Assembly (NCBI GenBank): GCA_933228895.1
Contig: OW121853.1
Coordinates: forward strand, 124,640,133-124,704,132
Length of the DNA: 64,000 nucleotides
Direction: 5' to 3'
DNA from: Platycnemis pennipes
Taxonomy: Eukaryota > Arthropoda > Insecta > Odonata > Platycnemididae
Shown: positions 1-9,597 of the stretch, one piece after another
How positions within the stretch are numbered: the first letter of the stretch is position 1
Layout of the letters: every line of letters starts with the position of its first letter
The notes under the pieces: generated by a model
What the model was told of the DNA's origin: nothing
Database searches by the model: none
What the model saw: only the letters and a program-made list of their open reading frames with translations
Position numbers and translations under genes: made by a program

Positions 1-577
1 AGATATGTTCATCCATTTAATACTATGTACATTTTTATGAACTCTCTTACTTGATCCTTGAAGTGACCACTATATCAAGTAAATCATTAAATATTTTCTG
101 AAATAATAAATTTGTAATGCTTTTGATTCAATTGTTTTGACTTTTTATTTCCTTAGTTCCTACCTACCAATATGTTGACATTATTTCATTTTTTATTTGG
201 ATCAATTAGCTGTTTTCTTCATTTTTCAAAATAAAAAGTCTCAGACAACTCACCTGTACAGGTCATGTTCTGCTACTGGCCCACTATAATGACAAAATGT
301 CCAGTCCTTCTGGACTTTATGGTATGCTATTATATTTAATGTCTCTTATGCCAATTATTTACTGATACATAACAACAACTTTCAAAGTTTTACTTTAGCC
401 CTACATATTATTAGCAACCAAGAAAAATGCTACAGGAGGAAGAAGTATATGTTTCTTGGCTTTAGGGGAGTTGTTTTATGGCAATTCTTCAAGTTGGTCA
501 TCATCAAGTTTCTAATTTACTTAAGATGCTGGAGAGAGTGAGTAGGAAAATAACACTGAACAATTCAAAGTTAACAA
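1..577. other. No recognisable gene
   Basis: AT-rich sequence with no long open frame, no splice-framed coding segment and no repeat that I recognise. It may belong to an upstream intron of CFAP70 or to intergenic DNA. Confidence 0.5.
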
Positions 578-766
578 ACTATAGACATGAAAACTTTAGT
601 GGCATTACCCACTGAAATTGCACAATAGCAATATTCCACAAAGAAAAAATCATTCGCCTTACTGGGACTCGAACCTGGACCCCCTGTTCAGGGGGTGATG
701 ATGATTTTTTTGATCTGTGAAATATGAATGATTTTTTTGTGGGATATCTACTACTGAACACTGAAC
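578..766. repeat. tRNA-derived SINE, head-to-head inverted pair, centre mostly lost
   Basis: The left arm (about 578-690) is a minus-strand copy ending in a tRNA T-arm-like head (GGGACTCGAACCTGG on the + strand, the complement of a box B). The right part (about 712-766) is the same body on the + strand. Both arms match the two arms of the better preserved dimer at 18687-18945, in the same order and orientation. The tRNA-like centre present at 18822-18900 is largely deleted here. Confidence 0.65.
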
Positions 767-839
767 CATGTCCATCCACAAATGAGGCAACGGCTGTAGC
801 AGAAGTTCAAACAGCTGCAGGTACCATTACCTCCGAAGC

Positions 840-1420
840 ATCCCAGGTCCCTGATACTCCAGTAAACAAGGCTGTACACAGTAACTACATTGCTTTCTTG
901 GGATCTCCTGGTCTCAAAATAAGTGGTTTGACCACTAAGGACTTCTTCTCCCTGGTGTTTAAAGATGAGGTTCTCAACCCTAGTCTTCAGGAGACAGGGG
1001 AATGTGGAGTGTATATTTCTGCATAGCCTATTACCCAAAGGAAAGATAATGTACTGGAAACGATTGAATAGGGAAGATTTGATGTTAGGTTGGTCCTGCT
1101 CTTGGTTATGGGAAAAACCAGAACTAACAAGACATCCATTTAGGAAAAACAAGAAAAAATTTCATACAACATATTCCAGGAATTGATGCCAAAGGATTGC
1201 TTTCTCAGGATATTGCAAACACTTCACTTCATTGAAAAACCTGACAAGAAGGATCCTGTTCCTAAAGATCATCTGATCATCACTTTGGTGGAAGAGCATA
1301 TGGTTATATAGAAGCTCATAAACTTTTAGAATTTACGAAATCATGGATACAGTGTTTACCTTAATAACTATAGTTACTAGTATACTACAGTGATGTACCA
1401 TTAGCTGTTGGTAGCCCCGA
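840..1420 (+). pseudogene. piggyBac-like transposase relic
   Basis: Translated pieces resemble the DDE_Tnp_1_7 (piggyBac) transposase family in order. There is a FLGSPGLKI segment followed by FKDEVLNPSLQETGECG, like the family's 'DDxLExIVxETN' region. Next comes FQELMPKDCFLRILQTLHF, like the 'MSRDRFxxLLRxLHF' block. Finally NHGYSVYLNNYS resembles the 'GHxVYMDNFY' block. Frameshifts and stops separate the pieces and intervening domain sequence is missing, so it is a dead, internally deleted copy. The first residues of the open frame at 724 come from the adjacent SINE. Superfamily placement rests on remembered motifs only. Confidence 0.6.
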
Positions 1421-1703
1421 TCAAATAGAACTTAATGCATGGGAACCCCTCAAACAAGCAGGAAAGAAAATACTAGAGAGATTATCAGCTAAAAATTACT
1501 TAAGGGTGAGGCCAATTCTCATTGGAGTAGAATAGGATTTGTGTCTTTCAATGGCAACACTAGAGAGACATTGCCATTATTTCTTCTGAGTTTGGAAGTA
1601 ACCTTGAACCAAACACAGTAAAACCTCTTTATGTCGAAATGGAGGGGACCAACTTTTTGGTCATTTTGATAAATAGAGTGTAGGATATTCCAAGCCTGCT
1701 GAT

Positions 1704-2212
1704 TGAACGGCGGTGAAATTCACATTAATTGCCACGCAAAAAAATTCACCTTGGCTGGGAATAACCACAGACCTTTGACTTTCTGGGCCACTGCGCAGAC
1801 CACTACACTACCCAAGATCCCTAATTCGCATGGCAATTTCACCGAGGTACAAGGTACTAGATGTTGAGCCCTCGCTGTCTATCAAGGATGGCAACGCAAG
1901 GGAGAAAGGGCTTCAAAGGAGCTACGAGCAATGGTGAACCCCATCCAGCGCTAAAGTCACGCTAGGCGGTAAATGTAGGATATTTCAAGCCTGCTGCATG
2001 AATGGTGGTGAAATTCACATTAATTGCCATGAGAAAAAATTCACCTGGTTTGTGAATCGAACCACGGACAGCCAGGATCCCTAATTCGCATGGCAATCGC
2101 GAATTAGGGATCCTGGGTAGCGTAGTGCTGCACAGTGACCTGGAAAGCCAAAGGTCCGTGGTTCGATTCCCAGACCAGGTGAATTTTTTCGCATGGCAAT
2201 TAATGTGAATTG
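1704..2212. repeat. Cluster of three tRNA-derived SINE units, two minus and one plus
   Basis: A unit of about 115-135 bp starts with a tRNA-like head (GGGTAGCGTAGTG as box A-like, GGTTCGATTCC as box B) and ends with a GCATGGCAATTAATGTGAATT-like tail (split: GCATGGCAATTAA, then TGTGAATT). It occurs on the minus strand at 1704-1840, truncated on the minus strand at about 2007-2095, and intact on the + strand at 2096-2212. The last two are head to head and form a near-perfect hairpin. A flanking segment (TAGGATATTYCAAGCCTGCTG) repeats at about 1681 and 1976, so a roughly 295-bp block has been duplicated. Confidence 0.7.
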
Positions 2213-2499
2213 ATAAATAGAGGTTCGTTACAAAGAGGTTTCAGCAAAATGAACACCTATATTCCACCTTATTGAACGTTTTGGCAATGATATGTGCTGC
2301 TGTCTCTTTAATTACTATATTTGTATATTTAAGTAAATGCAGTTATGATTTTACATAGTTTTAATGTTAATAATAATAAAAACACGGGAACTAAAACTTA
2401 CTTAGGAACTCTTCACTAAAAAAATTTTAATTTCTGTTTCTTTCATTTTTTTTCAAATTCTTTTGAAATGATATTTTCTACCTTATTTAATGATAATAG

Positions 2500-3830
2500 A
2501 GTCTGACTGATGCAGTGTCCCATACAAAAATAATCCCACCTAAAACATCATGCACCTCTTTTTTAATTGTCACTGACATTCAGTCATCACCATAACCCAC
2601 TTCTTCCATATTAAGATATATTGGTGACTCCCCTCCAATTTCTTCCTCCACTTCTCCCACCATCATCCCCTCAATTTGGGGTGCATGTGAGAAAGGCATT
2701 GTCAAAATTTATTAAGTCATCAAACTATGATTGAACATTAATCATTTTATTTATTTCATGCCACTCTGTTGGCTCATCCTCACACATATTGTCTTCCTTG
2801 CTGCTGTTCCCCACAAATCCAGCCTTCTTAAAACAGTTCTCAATAACCCTCAATTTTAAATAAGTGCATGTATGACAACCTGTGCATGGCATGCATTATA
2901 TTCCACAAACACAGTTCTTATATCATTTTTCTCGTTAACTAGCTGTTTGCAACATGCACACCACCCAATAATTTCTCTTCACATTGGAAATATTACTTTA
3001 TCAAGGGGTTGCAATTTACTGGTGGTATTTGGAGAAAAATACTCTATGTTCATGTATGGTAACACGTAATACCCTTAATTTTATGTGATGCACGCTGATC
3101 AATAAAGAGGACTATTTTCTGGTTGCTCATTTCCATCTGTGAGCATTTTTAAAGCCTCTGGGCTTTATATATTTCTCAAAAACAAGTGGCTCCAATTTCT
3201 CAGAGCCATCAAAATTGACACAGAAAAGCCCTGTGAATTTTTCTTTGCTTTTTTCCCCATTCCATGGCAGGATTGGCTTCTAAATGGCAGAGTTCTGTCA
3301 GCAAGCAAGTTAGAAATACTCCTATCTCATCAGCATTAAAATGTCTCATGGTTTATACCTCACTATAAAATCGTCTGCAAAGTTTTTTTCTTCACTCTTC
3401 TACCACTGTATCAATTACAGTACCTTCTTCCACACACATCTTAAATGTTTTAAGATTACACCACACTTTAAACTTTTGTAGCCATCCATTTCACTCTTGA
3501 AAATTTTCAATTCCCATGTTTACTGCTATTTCTCTTGTCTTTGCTGTAGAATAGATCCAGGTATGGGAATATTTCTGACTCTACCTTCCATCAACCAATC
3601 AAATATGTGCTCATCCAGCTGTTCACTTTTCACTACCCAAGACTTTTTAATTTATAACCCTCAATGTGTTGCTTCTTCAGTTTCTACACATTTAAAAAAA
3701 AATGGATATCAGAGTGGTGGTATCTAAACGTCTAAGCAACATCTATTTTTCGCTTCCCCTCATCAATGGCTTGGAAAATTGCTAATATAGTTTTTTGTTT
3801 CCAGCTGCCTGTTTCCTTTTTTTTTTAAGA
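2500..3830 (-). pseudogene. Tigger/CENP-B-like transposase relic (family 1)
   Basis: Read on the minus strand, fragments follow the domain order of Tigger transposases. An N-terminal psq-type helix-turn-helix comes first (AIDEGKRKIDVA, about 3790). The CENP-B/Tc5 DNA-binding domain follows (LDEHIFDWLMEGRVRNIPIP, about 3640). Next are the start of the DDE_1 domain (FNADEIGVFLTCL, about 3330) and the conserved late-DDE motif SPNTTSKLQPLD (about 3020). Last is a C-terminal block with CFKKAGFVGNSS and an acidic stretch (about 2850-2500). Several stops and frameshifts show the copy is dead. The motifs are seen directly; the family assignment is from knowledge of Tigger/JRK-like transposases. Confidence 0.8.
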
Positions 3831-4612
3831 TTTGTCATGTCCATCGTGGACCTAAAATTTATGATGTTTACGCTTATGTGCATTTTCACTGGCAAATATT
3901 AAAAAATTTATAGAAAATTATATACAAATATTTATAGAAAATTATCACATTAAAAATAGGTAAGCACATTCATAATATGTATTAGGCCATCAAATAAATA
4001 AATGGTAATTTTAACGCAGAAGTGAGCCCTATTTCACTGACCAATGTCTTCAACTCAAAAAGTGACTCTAATCACAAATAATGTTGCATATGGGTGGATG
4101 GCAATAATTGTTTAGGAGTGGCGGAGTTAAAATTCGCGGCGAAGATACTCTGGAAAATCAGACGGCTGCAGCGAGGCACAAGCATGGAAAAACAGATATG
4201 TACTACAGATTTCTAGTAGTTATATATCTGTGCATGGAAATAAACACAATGTAATTTTCCAAGGGTACAGTCGCAACAATATCGAGATTTTATGGAGAAC
4301 TGACAGTAAAATGAAGTCAGAATATGCTAAATTCCCCTTAAAAATCATTTGAAGCCTAAAATACAACAAATCTTCGAATTCAGGTATGCATCATAGTTGC
4401 ATCAGATGGTGATCTCGTACGTGGGTATGAAGGAGTTCATCTGAGAGGTTTATGTCAGTTTGCAAGTTCTATTTAGACCAGAGGTTAGTTTTACTATCAT
4501 TTTCGCTAACATAATAGCTGAATACACTGAACATTTTACTCCTTGGAGGTAGTTGACTCATCACGGGGGTGTATTCTCAGTACAAAGTGTGGAGGTTTTT
4601 CGAAAATATAGA

Positions 4613-4832
4613 GGTACGATAGGAAGAGGTTTCTACCTATAATTGCATACAAATCTTGGCGGGACCTCGAAGTCATTACGAAAAATGTAGGTTTACAATA
4701 TGAAGAGGTTCACTACAGTACAAAGAGGTTTCAGTACGATAGGAAGAGGTTTCTACCTGTAATTGCATACAAATTTTGGAGGTGCCTCGAAGTCATTACG
4801 AAAAACGGAGGTTTACAATATGAAGAGTTTCA
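4613..4832. repeat. Two tandem ~120-bp repeats near a transposon end
   Basis: Two units start GTACGATAGGAAGAGGTTTC (4613 and 4733) and continue in parallel through CCTCGAAGTCATTACGAAAAA. Each unit contains further copies of the terminal motif GAGGTTTC. They lie just inside the right TIR of the Tigger-like element that ends at 4851. Confidence 0.8.
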
Positions 4833-5684
4833 CTAGGTAGAGGTTTTACTGTACATGACTGGGCAGAGGAAAGCTAGATGTTATTATTACATATCACAAG
4901 TTTATGAAGGGGATGGTGGGAGGGGTTGATCATTGCAACAAGCTGCTACCTTACTACACTTGTGAGCACAAAATAACTCAGGTGGCACTATAAAAATTGG
5001 GAATCCACATTTTGCTGGTGAACAGCTTAATTCTTTCCAAAAAATATATATCAGGAATAAAAATAGCCTGTACAATTTTAGATTAGAGCTAATTGAGTCC
5101 TTACTTTCCAGCCAGACAAGTGCCTTGCCTCTTTCTCAGCACCCAAAAAGGAGTCTCACTCACTTTCTCATGATAAAAGCTGTTCTGTAGAAAGGGAAAA
5201 AAACATCAGATAAGATGTAGAGTATTCTTCACCAAGGGAATTATGAAGGCTGTGGTGTACATCCATCCTCCCTGTGAGAGTGAGCCAGGAATTTGCTTGC
5301 GCCCATGTTTGCAGGAAAAGTATTTAAATATTTTTGTGCGTTATACTACCTCAGAAATGTTTCTTTGAAATTTTGTAATTTCCAATACAAAACATTTTGT
5401 AATAATAACATTAGAAGGATGGGAGGGGTCATTTCACCCATTTTCAAAATTCAACTTAACTTTTCTCTATGTAAAATATTTTTAATTTATTTGAAACACT
5501 TTCACTTTGATCATTTTGGTCTGAAATTTTATAAAACAGCATTAAAATTGCTCTAATATTTTAACTAAATTTTTTACAAGAGGTTATACCTGGAAGGATG
5601 GCTGGGGGTCATTTGACCCCCAACTTATTTTCGCAGTATATCTTCATATTCCCGTAACTCTAGTCTCACAATCTTTTATGAAGA

Positions 5685-5850
5685 TGTTAGTGCTTGAGCT
5701 ATGGACCAAAGGGTACCTGGTTCAATCCCAGGTGATGCCTCTGGACATCAACAGCTAAACCTAAACCGTGTGACTTTTTCTGCACCAGATCTTTTTAGGG
5801 AAACCACAAGCAGCACAGGGAAAGTAAATCCACCCCATATGAATTCCATA
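5685..5850 (+). repeat. tRNA-derived SINE-like sequence
   Basis: A tRNA-like head is visible: TGAGCTATGGACCAAAGG as a box A-like stretch, then GGTTCAATCCC as a good box B 35-40 bases later. An unrelated A-rich body follows. No complete cloverleaf forms, so it is a SINE head or tRNA pseudogene, not a working tRNA gene. Confidence 0.5.
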
Positions 5851-6133
5851 TTCCAAGGGTATTTTGCAAGGGCAATTTTATTATACCATGCAAATCTTAT
5901 AGTTTTATCATGGGTTATCATATTCACTCCCATGGATGTGTATCTTTATCCAGGAATAGTTTGGAGGGATTAGAGATATGGTACAAATATTATGGACCTT
6001 TGAACTCTTATCTTCTTTTTCGAATGGCTGTAATTATTCCTGCCCAGATTGCAAACACGCACTTGCCCTTGCTCTTTTTGTTCAGCCCTCCGTTGCGTGA
6101 CTGGGACACACCGTCAGTAGTTTGTACCACTTA

Positions 6134-8300
6134 CAGCAGAAACTCAATATTATGATCCTCGAAATTGTTATATTTTGATATTGCGAAGTAAATTCTTCAC
6201 TCCCGACCAAAAAGAATATCTAAATATATGTAACAGTACTCGATATTATGAAATAACACCGTTTTGAAATTACGAACCTCGGATACGGTCACGATGTGAA
6301 AAAGTTACTAATTTTTACAAATAATGACTAATCATTGCAGCGTTTTTCAGATTCTCCTTGCCAGAGTAAGACTCCTAATCATTTGTCGTTGGCATGCACA
6401 TTATGCATTAGGACGACTTTGACACATAGGCTAAGTAGTACATAAAATATGGTACCAATGTAACTAAAAACATTTGGCTTTGTTGCCACAAATACAGAGT
6501 TACCAACAGTGAGTCAAAAAAAGGTGAATTATTCATGTATGGATACACTCAACCGCGAAAAACTATGTGCTACAACCAGCATTTTCCTCTTAAAATCCCT
6601 GTCATTTTACTACCCATTTTCCCCAAACGTAAATCCATAAGGGTTATACCTAGTACAGTAATTGTTTACTGTGTGCGTGTGCTCAAAAAAGTATTGACAG
6701 GCATCAGAAGGGATACTATGGTGTTCGGGCGGTAAATTCGGTCATGCATATCACACAAAGAAGCTTTTTCTCCACACACATTTCAGACTGATTACCCAAC
6801 TACGCTCCACAGTCTAATTATTCCTGCTGAAAATAGTTTGAATCAGGTTTCATCTACCATCCTCATTGAGCGTTTTGGTGTTGTCATCGAGGAAGGATAC
6901 CCTCTTCATAAGTAAGATTTACCCTTCACGCTTCTTCCTTCGCCAACAGCCAAGAAAAATAAGAGAAAACACCAGTTCGCTTGGTTGATATAGTAATTGG
7001 TTGATATAATACTTTGTAGCACATTCATTCTAAATGATGTTTCGTTCTGGGCGCATGCATAAACAACGGTAAAAACGTTCATTCGCCCACATAAAATTAT
7101 GTTGTATAACAGTGCACCTTTCTTGCCTTTCGCTTCAACCCAGCGATCGAAAAAAATGTCCTAAAAGAGAGCTTCTCAGCTGTGATCCTGCGGAGTGATA
7201 CAGAATCGGATAAGGGTTTTGTACCCTAATCCTTGTTAGAGATACATCATGATGACTAGATGATAAGTTAAGATTAAGAGCTATGAGATGATAATACAGT
7301 CCTATGAGAGGCCTTAATTCATGCCGTCAGAGAGGGAGCAGATAGCCTCATCAGAATCCTTGTCCAATCGGAGGCTCTCTCATTTCTCCCTTGCGTTTTC
7401 AGACGATACACCCCGGAGGACATCAGGGGTGGAAGTTAGTTGGTACCCAGGAAGTTTGGAAGCAGGACGGGAATTGACTGGGATCTTAGGGTCCGGGGTG
7501 TTGATACAAGGAGCTGCGAGTGTTAACACAGTCAAAGGCATGGAACCCTCTCAGTTAAAGAGAAAGAGAAGAGGAATAACATTTGAGGAGAAAGTGAAAA
7601 TGATTCATGAATTTGAATCATAAAAGTTTAGTAGAAGAGCTGTTGCAGAAAAGTTTGGGGTGTCACTGTCAACGCTTGCAGCAATCATCGCCAACTGCGT
7701 TAAAATTCTTGGGAAAGTGGAGAAAGGGGTGTCACCTAAAAGGAAAATTTTGCGGGGTGCTAAGTTCGCTGACATTGAAAATGAAGTTTACGCCTTCTTT
7801 TGCAAGTGTCGGGATCAGAATATTTCAGTAAGTGGCGATTCCCGATCATTCAACAGAAGGCGGAAGAAATTGCTTTACATCAGAAAATCGAAGAATTCAA
7901 ATGTCCTGTTGGTTGGCTGTGCAATTTCAGATCCCGATTCAACATTGTGTCGCTGAAGATATGCGGAGAAGAAGACGTGGTGGACACCAACTTGTTGAAT
8001 AAGTGGCATATGGACAATAATTGCCTGATAAATGAATATTGCCCTGAAAATCGCTATAATTTCGACGAAACTGGGTTGTTTTTTTACGCTCTTCCCGACA
8101 CAACTCTCGACCCTACAAGGACAGAGGTATCATGGAGGAAGAAAAAGCAATTTGAGAATTACTGTAGGACTATGCGAAAATCAGACGGGAACAGATAAAA
8201 TAAAGTCCATCTTAATTGGGAAGAGTGAAAAACTGCACTGCATGTGCAAAGTGCAAACTAGCATAGTGCAAAAACAAATAACTGATTTTTTTGTAAAATA
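6134..8300 (+). mobile_element. Tigger/pogo-like element, family 2, copy 1 (3'-truncated)
   Basis: The left terminus CAGCAGAAACTC at 6134 follows a TA. For more than 1 kb the sequence is colinear with the reverse complement of the 33565 end of the copy at 29766-33565. Shared stretches include the subterminal GTATGTAACAGTAC-like and TTACGAACCTCGGAT segments. No matching right TIR is found after about 8300, so the 3' end is lost or too diverged. It carries a broken transposase (7321-8300) from which most of the catalytic domain is deleted. Confidence 0.8.
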
Positions 8301-8301
8301 A
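7321..8301 (+). pseudogene. Tigger/CENP-B-like transposase relic (family 2)
   Basis: Three frames carry consecutive fragments. The N-terminal part is a psq helix-turn-helix, KRKRRGITFEEKVKMI (about 7555-7620), then RRAVAEKFGVSLSTLAAI. The CENP-B/Tc5 domain follows (FCKCRDQNISVSG, then EFKCPVGWLCNFRSRFNI). The start of the DDE_1 domain is YNFDETGLFFYALPDTTL (about 8050-8110). Then come KSILIGKSEKLHC and a C-terminal KQITDFFVK stop. Most of the DDE domain between the last two pieces is deleted. Frameshifts near 7620, 7840 and 8190 make it non-functional. Confidence 0.82.
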
Positions 8302-9495
8302 GTCATTCTGACAGAATATAAAACAGAAGAGCTGACAACTTTTTTAAATAAACATTTGTTCATCGTATTTCTCCTTGAATTATAATTCACTGATTCCCTT
8401 TTAACGATTTCCGGAATTGATCGGAAATTAAGGGAAAATGAAACGGAAATGCCCACCCATTCCCATGTTCTTTTCTCCCCTGGCCATCTCCACCAAGAAA
8501 TTTCTCCCAGTTATCCACCTCCTTTGCTCCAATACCTTGAGATACTCTCCCCCACTACCGTTCTTTCATATTTGCGTGGAACACAGCAAAGGGTTTTGCT
8601 CATGGGTTAGTGAGCCAAAGTGGCTTCTTGGATTTGATGAAATACGAAAACTCTGCCCTTTAAACTTCTTTGTGAATTTGTGAACCAAATCATTTTCCTC
8701 TTTCTGAACTAAAATGGGATAAAATTCTGTGGTTTGAAGATTTCATCTACAACTTGGGTGAAGAAAAGAATCACCACCCCAGTTGTGCGGGTTGCATAGT
8801 GCACAAGGACCTCACCACATTACAGTCATAAATGTCATAAAACTCTTCTTTGAAAAAGACAAGTGACCAAAATTTATACCTATTTTATGCTAAAATTAGA
8901 CAAAATAAATTGAATGGTATGCTTAACCATACTCCAACACTAGCCAGGGTACCTACCATCCTGCAGTGCCAAAAAGAATTCATGTCTTCATTCTTTTCTC
9001 TGTGTAATATCTGTAATCCAGATCTTTTCCAAGACTTGTTATTAAATTATTGATCATATAAGGTTCATGGCTTTCCAGTAAATCCCTGTTATACGAGAAC
9101 TGTAGCACATATCATACTTAATCTGACCCTTCATTTACCTGTCCAGCAAGGGATTCTCCTCTGGTATACATACATATGTACCTGCATGACTATGCTGGTG
9201 TTAGCATATTGTTGTCATCAGGCTATGGTCACCATCCATGAGGTATGATGGCCATTTAATTGAAAACTGTCCAAAAAAATAAATGAAGTTTTGTTCAAAA
9301 ATTGCCCAAAATTAAAAGTCATCATCAGAACACAGCTGGGTTCTCTAAAGTTTATTTCATCATTAACCTAGAGTCAAATCTTGGTAAATGTGTTTACATT
9401 AGTTGGAATAACAATCATATGCCACAGATAAGTTCCTGCATGTCTGCCATTAATTTTATACTGTTCTAATAACATTTTCATCTTCATTTTATCAG
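8302..9495. other. No recognised gene; upstream CFAP70 exons expected hereabouts or further left
   Basis: The exon starting at 9496 needs a preceding exon ending with one leftover base. I found no convincing segment here that encodes the N-terminal C2-like part of CFAP70. Short open frames (for example 8438-8683 and 8850-9053) show no recognisable motif. Confidence 0.5.
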
Positions 9496-9597
9496 TTGAC
9501 ATAGAAGAGGACTCAATCAGAGAAAGAAAATCAATCAAGAGTGGAAGATTAAATTTTGGAGGGAAATGCTATTTGGATTTACTTCCTCTTCTAATGG
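9496..9597 (+). CDS. CFAP70: CFAP70 exon (first found)
   Basis: Acceptor TTTTATCAG, donor G|GTAAAA. It encodes [10 protein letters not shown]...[14 protein letters not shown], matching the family's 'xVDLLPLLxG' block near residue 110 of the human protein. It enters needing one base from an earlier exon and leaves one base (G) that completes GGA with the next exon. Confidence 0.85.

Larger units (their letters stand above)
1616..4851 (-). mobile_element. Tigger/pogo-like DNA transposon (family 1), degenerate
   Basis: The left end CAGTAAAACCTCTTTATG at 1616 and the right end ending GAGGTTTTACTG at 4851 are inverted copies. The right end is followed by TA, the target dinucleotide of Tc1/mariner-pogo elements; on the left the dinucleotide is CA, presumably mutated. 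The roughly 3.2-kb interior carries a broken transposase on the minus strand (about 3830-2500), as expected for this superfamily. It has been invaded by tRNA-like SINEs near its left end (1704-2212). A roughly 120-bp subterminal segment is tandemly duplicated near its right end (4613-4832). Confidence 0.75.

Noticed and set aside
724..1026. 100-codon frame as a new small gene
   Set aside because: Its first residues come from a SINE and the rest is a fragment of a piggyBac-like transposase ending in a premature stop.
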